This document shows, piece by piece, positions 35,234 to 47,300 of a stretch of 64,000 nucleotides of DNA (position 1 is the first letter of the stretch; every line of letters starts with the position of its first letter). Where the stretch lies: NCBI GenBank assembly GCA_033032175.1, contig CM065323.1, forward strand, positions 2,976,001 through 3,040,000, in the 5' to 3' direction. Under the pieces are notes generated by a model, which saw only the letters and a list, made by a program, of their open reading frames with translations, did no database searches and was not told the DNA's origin. The DNA comes from Saturnia japonica (taxonomy: Eukaryota > Arthropoda > Insecta > Lepidoptera > Saturniidae). The translations under genes and the position numbers were made by a program.

Positions 35234-35326
35234 TCACTGATCCCACTCGGATTCGTCGACGCCCTCCATACTGTCCTGTTCGAGTTTCATGTTCATCTCG
35301 ACCTTGGCGCTCATCGATTTCATTAT
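35234..35326 (-). CDS. pod1: Coronin-7 terminal coding exon
   Basis: Begins after TTACAG and encodes IMKSMSAKVEMNMKLEQDSM then EGVDESEWDQ and the TGA stop. The acidic stretch with a single Trp near the C-terminus is the family's Arp2/3-binding type tail. Confidence 0.95.
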   Translation of the reverse strand: MMKSMSAKVEMNMKLEQDSMEGVDESEWDQ

Positions 35327-38300
35327 CTGTAAGGAATATTGTCTTTTAAACCGCCATTACTGGGTATTTTTACCGTTGGTATATGGCAACCCCATCGAAG
35401 CATACCCAAATTCTACACAAGATAACATGATTTCTACAGAAAACAAAAGTATACTAAACTATTAACTTAATAAATAAAAAGTATATAATATGGGAGTTGA
35501 CAACTTTTGGAAAATTGTTTGAGGCACATTGAACAATTATACTGTTTAGCAATTTTACTATCTGAAAATATGATGATTTTTTTATATCCAACTGCAATTT
35601 AATAAATAATTACTTCTAAAAGTGGTATTGGTAAAAAGTTTGATTCTCAATTTTGTGTTTCTTATTAAATGATGGTGATGTAGTCAGTTTTTGATTGATG
35701 AATGCGTTATTTTATATATAATTTAATTTGCTTTACTTAAAGTTAGCTACACTATGCTGCATATTAGGTGTCCTGTTATATAGTTATAACTTATGTTATG
35801 CAATTTAAATTTTTATTTAAAAAATGAACTACGCTGCTCGATGCATGATGTAACACACCTAGAGAATCATTTAAAAACAGTTTTCTCTCAATTACATAAA
35901 TGTAAGATTACATTAATTCAGACAATAGGCCTGCATAACATTTAAAATATTATTATTGCAATGAGGAGAACAAAAGAACATTTTACAACAAATTAAATTA
36001 AAGTTGCAAGGTTACTCACATTATCCTGTTTCTCTTTGGCCTCCATGGGTACGTGAGATTTAATGAGATCGGGTTTCGGTTTCTGTGGCTGCGTCTGTTG
36101 TTTGTTCGCGGCGGGGGAGGGGGCGGAGGGCTGCGGCACGGAGGGGAGCGCGGTCCCCGGCGACCCACCCGTATGAGCCGACACTGCAACACACAAACGA
36201 ACAACATATCACACGAGTTTATGACGGGATTATGAGCTGCCATGTGGATTTTATTTGAATTCATTAACTTAGGTTCTGTGACTATGTAATTAATATTGGT
36301 GGCGTTTTCCATGATATAGTTTGGTTATTGTGTGTAAATAAGTAAAGTGGATTATATACATATAAACTGGAAACATGCTTTTTGAAATGTCACACAAACT
36401 CCGTAGATAATTCTAGAAAGGGAGCCACCATCTTGTTGGACCCAATTTGAATATAAGAAAATACTACGAAGGCACACATTGACACTGGCAAGTAATTTAG
36501 CGGCGCCAAAACAAGAACAAGAAGATGAAGAAACATGTCGGTCACACAGTAACAAGTCGACCAACACGAAACGCTATTACAACCAGCGTGCCCACGTCGC
36601 CATCTATCAATTTCATGAAGTACTAATAAAAGCAAAAAATGGATATGTTTATTACGCAATAAATTATCGTTAAATATTCTTCGCCAAAAATATATACATT
36701 TTAAGTTTAGTGTGAACATAATTCGTTTTATATTATTTATTTATAACAGATTAATGAAATTATGCATTATTGGTAAATTTTACTGACTATTTCCATTTCT
36801 TTATTTTCTCGATGACAGTTCTAATTTGATATTTGTAGTGTTGTGACCAAATAAGTAATAATATTGATCGCATATATTTATTATATTTTGAACAAAGAAA
36901 AATACAACAAAAACATTCAAATATATTTTTTCAAGGTGGGAACACTCAATGACCCACCGCCATTTTGTGTTTTTTTTAATCAGTCACTCGCAACAAGACG
37001 GTCGTGCTAGTCACTACATTTCTGTTCGCTGAGTTTTTTCACATTATCCATACGTTACGTTGTGTATTTTGTGTTCCTCCGTGTTGATTGCTGCCCAGCT
37101 GTCAAATATCAAAATGCCGAAAAGATCTGTTCTGAAAAGGCAGGCGAGAGAACTGGTGATTAAGGTTCGTAATTACTTTGAAGCAGAGTATCAAAATGGT
37201 GGCCCGCTATTACCACTGTCGCAAGTGCGAGAGCGTGTTGCAGCCGCATTAGGAATTAGTGGACCTACTGTTTCAAAAATTACTACCGAAGCTTACGGTA
37301 CAAGCGGCTTGCAGGAAAATAAGCTTCGTACGCCGAAGATAAAACGCCAACCACGTCGTGTGACATCGGTTGACAACTTCGACGCTGATGCTATTCGCCG
37401 TCATATATATCACTATTCTTGTTGTTTCTTTACGTGAATGTGGTTTGTTCCTCGGCCAAAAATCGTCATTAAGCTTGGTTATGAAAGAAATTGGATTTTC
37501 TTTTTAAAAAAGGACAAACGTAAAATATTGATGGAGCGTCACGACATTGCTATGGCTCGCTGCGAATTTTTGAGCAAAGCCAAAAAGATATCAGATTGGT
37601 CAAATATTATTTTCACTGACGAGACTTGGTTAAATGCAAACCACACAGTATATAAGAACTGGACTGACGACACTGCCGCTTCTACTAGTTCAGTGCCAAT
37701 GGGAAAAGGTGAACGCCTTATCATATGCCATGCAGGGTCTACGAATGGACTCGTGTCAAATGCTTTACTGGCTTTTAAATCCAAGAAAACAGTGGACTGC
37801 CACGAAGAAATGAACGCGGAGATTTATGAAGGATGGTTTAAAGAAATGGTGCAATCTCTGGAAGAACCGTCCATAATTATTATGGACAACGCTACATATC
37901 ACTCCAGACAAATTGATAAAATGCCGACGCAGGCCAATAAAAAACAAGAGATAATTGACTGGCTCCAACGTCATGGCGAAAATGTGGATAGTACTTTCTT
38001 AAAAGTACAAATAGTGAATATTTTAAAATCGAAAAAAAGCCTCCCTAAAAGATATGTTACCGACGAAATAGCTGCCGAATGTGGTCATTGGGTTCTTCGA
38101 CTTCCACCGTATCAATGCCAGTACAATGCTATAGAACTAATATAGGCACAAATCAAAGGACACGCCGCTCGAAACAATACCCATCCCCCTTTTACGGCAA
38201 ACAAGATGTTAGATTTATTAAAAAAATGCGTGTGCGGAAGTAACTGCCGAAAACTGGGAAAAAATTGTGAGAAGAACCCAAAACATTATAGCGTCGGATT

Positions 38301-41300
38301 GGGAAATTCATGTGGCATTCGATAATATACAAGTACAGGAACTTATAATAAATGTTGGGGAAAGCTCATCAAGTGATAGTGACGATTCATCAGATTTTGA
38401 TTACAATAAATAAATAAAGATTACCTGTCGTTATAATTATTTCGTTTCATTGTCGAGTAACTACCTATACCTACTTATTTTACAACAGCTTCAAACATTT
38501 TGAAGAAGTTGGCATTATCAATCAAGAATTAATACGTGTAACATCTTGTAATGAAATATAATATTAGTTAATAAATTTGTACAAAAGTATCCGGCAGTAG
38601 TTTAGTTTCTTACATTTTGTAAAAAAATATCGGGTCTGTTATCATGTTACGTTTATCGATATAGCTCCATCCCTATCAGTTTCTCCGACTCTGGTATAAC
38701 CTTGTACGTGTGTAAACGTCATATTTTTATAAAATAATACATACATAATGTAAAAAAGACGCTCGTTCAAGTTTTCACAGGAGCTGTCATCGAGAAAATA
38801 AAGAAATGGAAATGATATAAGGGCGACCTGCGTAACATGTTTATACCTTAGTCTTGCCATAAATATTGTTACAAGGAAAAAACTTTTTTTCTGTTGCTTA
38901 AATGAATTATTACTGTAATGTGTGTTAGTTTATACATTTATATAATAACAATAAAAATATATGAAGCTCATTCAAAATGATCGCCATTGGCTTTAATACA
39001 GTTCTTTAAACGTTGAGGCCAGTTATCAATGGAAACACGCACTTTCTCCATGGGAAAATTCTTCACTGCCAATCTTATGGATTGGTTTAGGGACTCCAAA
39101 TTATCATGGCGTTTAGAGCATGCCATACTCTCTAAAACTGACCATAAATCATAACCCAGCGGATTAAGATCGGAACTAGATTACGGCCAGTCTTCAGGTC
39201 TGATGAAGTCCGAAACGTTCGTTTCCAATCACGCTTGAGTGGATTGAGCTTTATGACTCGGTGCTGAGTCTTGCTGAAAGGACCATTCTTGGTTATGGAA
39301 CATGGTGTTGTTAAGAGGCTTAACCACCTAGTCAAGAATCGTATCTTGATACACTTGTGCCGATGTTTTGATACCTTTCTCACAAAAATATGGCTCAGTC
39401 ACTCCTTGATAGCTAACACCCCTCCAAACCATCACTGAACTCGGATAATGTTCACGTTGTACTCTGCTGACTAATTGGGAAGCTTCTATAGAGCTTCGAG
39501 CAGAAACTCGGTCATTCTGCTTGTTAAAACATTGCTCAATAGTAAAAAAATTCTCGTCAGTAAATAAATATTTTCTAAGACCTCCCTTTGCGTACCGCTT
39601 AAGAAGTTTTTTTTATTTTAGCACCCTATTTATTTTTAAATTATCAGTTAAATAATGACCAGTGCCTCTCCTTTAGTCTGCAAGTCCAAAGTCATCGTTT
39701 AAAATACGCGACATGGTTCTAGGTGCTATATTCATTTCCCGAGATAAAATCTTTTGCTTTCGGACAGGATTTCTTCGAATTCTTTCCTTCACTACTTTGA
39801 TCGCCTTTTATACGTGGACGTCCAGATCACAAGCAGAGGTTTCATTGTACCTATCAATAGGCCGGTATGCAAACATTCGACTAATACCAAGAGGATATAG
39901 AGTTTCAAAAATTGCATTTGTCTCCCTACCTCCTTTGTGTAATGCTATCACAGCAATTCGGTTCTCTTTATCACCGCACTCTATTTTAATATCAGAAAAA
40001 TATTTAATACCGATTGGCTCGAAAATGAGAAAGCACGATGAATATTCATATAAGAATAAACAGATTCCAAATTCAAATATAGTATTCTGCAATTTTTTTT
40101 TATTGTAACAGTATTAATGGACAAACTAAGGGCGACTTGCGTAACATGTTTAAATATTATTAATGTAAGACTAAACACATTTAAAGTGATTAAACAAAAT
40201 TAGCATCTTGCACAAAGAAAAATTTCTCGCTAAATATGCTTAACAAACTGTCAAAGTTAAACAGCCAAAAATGGCAATTTAGCGCCGCTAAACACGTTTA
40301 AATGACTTCTTATGAAATTTAAACATTTAAATTATGTATAAAAAATTACGCGAATAAAGGAATAATGACATCATAAGAACCGGCATGGTATTAACACTTT
40401 TAATATTCCCAATTTTTTAATGTAAGTCGTCGCATCGAATACACTACTTTCGTTTTATTTATTTGAGTTTGACAGACAACAAACAATGACATCCAACTAT
40501 GCACGATTCATTCTATGCTATAAGTTTGTAAGTCATTCGGGTTATCAAACTTAAAACGTGAAATGGAACGCAGGCTGCTTCACCGACTCGCTAATTATGT
40601 TTAACTAAATCAGCGAACTATTATATGGTCTCGTGCAAGATGACCCTCAATGCGTTTATGATATATCTATTTAGGAAGCTAATTGTTATAGGTAAACCAA
40701 TTTTGTTTAGCAGCGAGTTAAATGAAATGTTGCGCAAGCCACCCCTAATAATTTAAATGTTGTATTTAAATAAATTACTATATTACGTTCTATTACGTAT
40801 ATACTATAACGTTCATTCATACACGTTTTAATGTTCTAAGAAATGTAATATATTGTAACGCAAGTATTTTAAAGGACCAGCGGTGAGATGTGGCGTGTAT
40901 AGAGCGAGACAGGTAGAGGTGAGAGTTGGAAAGTGGCGAGGAGTTGTGAGTAAAGGTGAAGTGCGGGGGTCGAGGAGAGAGTGGCGTGATTCTTCTAGAA
41001 TCCCTACTACGAATGAGCTGTTAATTACTTATAAAATAAATCAACTCCCCGGTCACAAAAATTACCATAACACTTCTCAAGATAGGTAAAATGTGTATAA
41101 TAAGAACTGTACTGAAAAGTACAAAGTGGATACTGACGGCACTCCATTCCAGGCGGTTGCAGGCTGACAGTGTTGTGCGGCACCGTGGTCCCCACGAGCC
41201 AGTCGCGGCCCGATTGCCAAGACGACCACGTCACCAGCGTCGGTGGGAACAGGTCGTCTTGGAACAACTCGCTCTGTAACAATCACGGAACAGTAGTAAG

Positions 41301-44300
41301 TGGTAATAGTGGAGAAGTAGAAACGGAGAATCAATAGTTGAAAATTAGAATTAAGATAGTAGCCGAAGTACCGAAGAAGTAGTCATAAGGAAGTAATAAT
41401 GGAGAAGTAGTAACGGGGAAGCAGTAGTGGGGAAAAAGTATTAGGGAAGTAACCGCGGTACCAAAAAAGTAACCGGAAATTAGACACGGAAAACTATGAG
41501 TATAAGTATTAACGAAGAAGCAGAAGTAGGTAAGTAGTAATGAGAAGGAGAAGTAGGAATAGTAGAATTCAAACTCACCTTTATCCTGGGCACCGTAAAA
41601 GACAACGGTTCAATGTTACCGTTCGTGAGACGAAGCGCCCGAGCGAACTCCACCTGTTAACCATTACATACACGAATTATATTTATTTATTTATCGACAA
41701 CAATAAAAGCCAACGGGACGAATCGACTGCAAACCCGATATTTATAATGATAAATTTAATCATTGTTTTAATTTAGACTAGAAAATTCTGTTTAATTTCT
41801 TTTTGTTCGATTTTTTTTTTTAAAGAAATATAATTTTTTTACAATGTTTAACCCATAGCTTTAGTATAATATTACACATCGGCAAAAGGTTGAAAATAAG
41901 AAGAGACCAAAAACGGAATACACTAATTTGCGTATTATTTTTAAGAAATTTCTTTGTTATACTATTTACATCCAGGTACAGTACACGTAACAAAAATTAA
42001 ACTCGTTTACTAAACATTAAATTTAAAACCTAAGATTTTGCAAAAATAATTGATTTGTTTTGGTCACGATCTACGTGGGCCGAACAGGCCGATAACACAT
42101 ACGAAAATTATCTCGTATCCCTATCTCGTTCTAACACAAACGTATCTCACAAGTCTTTCTCTTTCGAATTGTCAATTTATATATTAGAAATATGTACTTT
42201 ATCTACACTTCAAGTTGTACATCTATTCCCCGTGTACTATTACTGTTAAACCATATACTGAAATGTCGCTGCGGACCCGTTAGAAATCTCATTAAAAATA
42301 TATTTTTACACGATTGGGTATTTAAAGTGCCTAACCAGTAACACTAACAATTTTTAATTTTATTTGAAAGTCTTTAATAGACTACTTGACTCATATTAAA
42401 TTTGGAGCCATAAATAAATTTTTTCTGTAGTATTCGACTTCAGAAACAAAATTTATCGATTTCCGATAATAAAAGCGTAAGATGGTCATATTTTACAATT
42501 AAAAAAAAAATATTTTTTTACTCTGAAAACGCTGTCGGCCATGTTGTGACATCATAGGACTCTAAGGAGGGTCAGCACATTGACATTTATAACATAAAAA
42601 GTATTTGCTAAATGTCAAATGTTTCGACTCGTATGACGTCACAACCGAGATAATATAAGGACTATATAATATGGCTGGCAACGTTTTCGCCTGTTTACGA
42701 AAAGAAAACTAAACAAAGTTTTGCGGTTTTCTAGGCCCTATAAAAATATGGTAATATATATTTCTTCCTCTAATCGGACTATAATTAACCATTTCAGACG
42801 TACTTAAAAAAAAAGTCAACTAGTCTATTGTGACGTGCGGGCAGGTAGCCCGCGACATGATTAGTTTTGTCGAAACGGCGCGATAAAATAAATTACAGTA
42901 ATTAAGGGTGCGTATCACGTGCGCGTACGCATCATTAGCGTTCGTGTTACAAGTGTGCGTATGTAAGACGTACCTTTTCGACGGCGAGTAGATTCTTCTG
43001 CAGGAAGGAGATACCCTGGTGGAGCGTGGCGCATCGGTGGTGAGATAATTCACAGAAATATGGAGGCTCGCACGTCACCTCGTAGCAGTATATCGTCAAG
43101 TCGCCCTACAACCCATTTACTATCTTATAATTATCTATCTACAGCCAAATCAGCTTGGAAACGTTTTTTGCGTTTGTAGTAGTGTACTGTATAATATACG
43201 GGTAGGTAGTGCTTTATTTTTATTCCTTAACATGGCCTCTACATGTAAAAAACTGTTGTGTACTATTTACCACGACATTTATTTGAAATCGTATTAAGTA
43301 CGATACTTTAATTATAAAAAAATCGTTAGCGGCCTCTATAAAATTAAAAATTTTAAAATACTTATATAATGTCAACCGTAAATCATAATAACATATCATA
43401 ACGCCTGTATCACCGAAAGGTTAGGGTACTATTGTACCACCCACAGTTTGTCGGGTATGTTTTTTAGGTCCAATGTAATAAGGGGCGAGCCTATTGCCAT
43501 TAATCGGGGCACAAAGCCAACCTCCGGTCTGCTACTGAGAATTTAATAGAAGAATCCAATAACACTTTGCTAGACCTGAGAATCGAACCCAGGACCTTGA
43601 GCATAGCAGTCAGGCTTTCGACCACTAGATTAATGAGGCTGTTAAATCATAATTAAATGACGAGCAAAAAACAAGAAACTTTGTCATTTTTTAACACTAT
43701 TGGATTTTTTTTTTTATTTTGGCCAACCGTTTTAATATTTTTTTTATTGATTTTTTTTAGTGTTAAGGTCTTAAAACGCAGTAAGTTAACATATTTTGAT
43801 GTGAGAAGTAAAAAGTAATCGCTTGTTTTTTGTGGCCACACTCTGGTGGGTAATGTACTTTTTGTAGTTAAGAGTACAAGGCACGTGGTAGTAGCTACTA
43901 GCTAGCGCGAACTGGTTTATTCCGGTTTTACTTGCTATTTGTATTACACTACTACAAACGCAAAAACGTCTGCAAGCTGATTATACTTCATGTCTTCAAA
44001 TTTAACTTTCAGACCGTTTAATATATTGATTTCGTTATGAAAAAAAATGGACAAACCTAATCTGTTCCATTGCTAGGCAACATAATAACACTATCGACAT
44101 TACAAACATGTGGAAGGGATGAGTACTAACGCGTCCGGTGAGGAACAGTGTTCCAGAGTCATGGTCGATGTATGTCTGCAGGATGGCAGGCGACACGTCC
44201 AGCCCGACGGTACACACTGGTGCAGATAGATCCGTCGTTTTATACAGCAAGATCTGTCGTTCTGACACTCTGCACATAAACACATATAGACTTTTTTTAA

Positions 44301-47300
44301 TCAAACATGCTGTGATATTTTATTATCCAAATACAAAGAGGAGTGCTGGCTTTTGCTGAAAAAAGTTAGTATTTTATATTCTATCCCCTGTTTCACCCGT
44401 GTTCATTTTACACATGTAGTATATCATAAATTGTTCTTCCCACAAGTACAGAGTATTTTAATTTTTCATTATCTGCTAAACTATATGTCCAAATAGCATA
44501 CTCTAAAGAACTAACTTTAACTTCATAAAATTGTCTTTATGATGAAGTAACTTTTGTTTGTAAGGATTATTATATGGCATTAAAAATAATGCCTATAAAT
44601 TAATTTTTAATTTTCAACAAATCTTTCTCACAAAATACTTTATTGTGGCTTTTCTCATACTTTTCATGTCTTTGTTGATTAGGCATGTACACTTGTCTCA
44701 TTCTGTAGATCATCTGTCTCTGTCAGTTACACAGGGTTGTCTCATCGCGCCAAGGAAGTTTAATTTGAAAAAAAATCCAACAATAGAGATGCAGATGTTT
44801 TTCTTAATGCGCACATTAACGGCAACAACCGAGAGATCTAAACCCATCGGCGGTCGCGGCTGTTACGCCGGCTTGCATAAATATATCTTCACGTTACGCT
44901 TAAAGGACTTGTATTTTTATATTAAAATGGCTGAAAAGAAGAAAGGCTATAATTAGAGATGAAACGGATAGGGGTTTGCCGGATACCGGATATTTGGCAA
45001 GTTACGAAGCCGTAGCGCCGGATATTCGGCCCTTTATCGTGTTACATGACGAGATCAGTTTGATTTGAATATAGGCGCGGTGAACGACATCGGAAATAAG
45101 CTAAACTTTATAAAACAAACATTTTTAATGTGCTATTATAAAACTAAACGGTGTCCATAACCTATTGTGGTATGATTTGCCTTGTGTAAAATAATGAGAT
45201 TATTTTGAATTTTTCATATAGTGAAATCAAGGCCGGATACCGGATAGTTACCGGATATCCGTTTGATCTCTATTTATAATATATATAAAAGGGCTAACTT
45301 GTCGAATCCGGTGACGACGAGATGTGTGCCACTCAACGCCCAGACAATTCTGGCGCCACGACTGCCGGTCGGACCTGGCCCCGTCCGCAAAGGTTCCGGA
45401 GAAGAACGCGGCTTATATACCTACACAATGTACCATAACATCTGAGCCATCTGCACCTTACTCAAGGAACAATTATAAGCATTTATGCTGGTTACGAACG
45501 AAGTACGCTGGGTAGAGGATAAGGAAAGCCGACTTCTATGGGCTTTCAAATAAAAGTGTCCGCCAAAATGCTAAAAATAGGGGTTTCAATATGGCACCCA
45601 CATTCCAAAATTAAGTAACACAAAATTATTATTTTTAGTTTTTGATAAATCCAAATGCACAAAACTCGAACTCTTTTACTATACGAAGCCGGTACTACTT
45701 TTCTTTACTTTCCATAAAATTTATTTATTTATCCTACAATCCGCGAGTTCACTGTATGTTTAAAAATGAAAGTAAATTATTGACTAATATGGGTATATAG
45801 ATAAAAAGCCTAAAACAATAAGTCTAAAATAAGCCCAAACACTATAAAAATTAATTGTTTATTTATAATTTTCCCTTTAGAAAATTAACATTTTTTGCCT
45901 GTGAATCAATTTAATTGAAACGCCAATTAGAAAACGTAACGTCATAGGTATTATTTTGAACATTTAAATAAAGTGTTTAAAACAATTTTCTAAAAGTTAT
46001 CAACTCCGTCTCCCGGATTGCTTACACTAATATCACATACTCGTACAATATTTACACTTATATAGAGAAATATTGGTAACAAAACTTTCTTTTATTGTTT
46101 TAGTTTTTGAATAATCAAAAGCACAAAGCTCGAATTCTTTTAAAATACGAAGTCTGTACTCATTTTCTAAAACGAAAATAAAAAATCCCCGCAATGTTTC
46201 CTTCAGTTTTTGAATAATCAGATATAAAACCGTGTACAAATCAGACTATGTAACAAAAATAGAAGCTTTTTACATATGTACCTTGAAAACCCAACATCCT
46301 TCCTTATACTTCTAAGATGTAGAAGTATAATTCATAAATACATTTTGAAAATGACCGCGCCACAAAATAAATTTGGGAAGACAGTTAAAAGAGGACACAA
46401 TTATATAAATAATAAACATAACTTACCCTTATTAGTCCATCTTTACATACGGTCGCAAGGTAATCTCCACAAGGAGACCAGTCCATGGCAAATATCTGAT
46501 CATTGTGACCAGTGAGAGTGATCTCCGCTGTGGGTTCAATCGCAGAGAGATCCCATATCTTCACGGTAAGATCGTGAGCGGCGGTCGTGAGGAGATCCGA
46601 AGCGGTCGGATGGAATCTGATTATATAGATCTTGTCCGGGTGAGCGGAGAACGTTCGAGATGGTGTATTTGTTGACTCTTGAAGACCTGAAGATGATATG
46701 AGGCATTAGCTACACAGAGAAACCTCCTTAGAAATTTCTATCAATAGACTATGTAATTGACTCATATCAAATTGGCCCAATAAATAAATATTTTCTGTAG
46801 TATTTGACTTAAGAAACCGATAGTTATCGATTTCATATATTAAAAGTGTAAGTTGGCTACTTATTTACAATAAAAAATTTTTTTTTTAATTTTTTTTTTT
46901 CGAATTTTGAAAACGCTGTCGGCCATGTTATGACATCATAGGAATCTAAGCAAATTTTTGAGTGAGTTCGTGGTTCGGGTCCTATTTTAAGAATAATAAT
47001 CCTACGATTGTCGCAAAACACTTCAATATAAAGTATCTAATACTGAAATGAAACATGTTAAAGTGAGTTCCATGTGAGGATTTTCACTATGTTTACGGTG
47101 GTATAAGTAACATGATTTCACACTGACCGCCTTCGGGTATGAACCACTCGCGCACGAGCCCATCGTCGCAGGCGACCAGGAGCCGGTCGTCGCGGAACGG
47201 GTCCCACGCCCAGTCCTGCAGGGTCGCGGGGTGCAGCAGCGCGGCGGGGTGCGTGCCTGACGGGTGCGGGGGCAAGGCGCGCGCGCGGGGGGACGCGCCC

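Noticed and set aside
36053..36235. Gly-rich plus-strand frame
   Set aside because: Shadow of the Pro-rich coronin-7 exon on the opposite strand.
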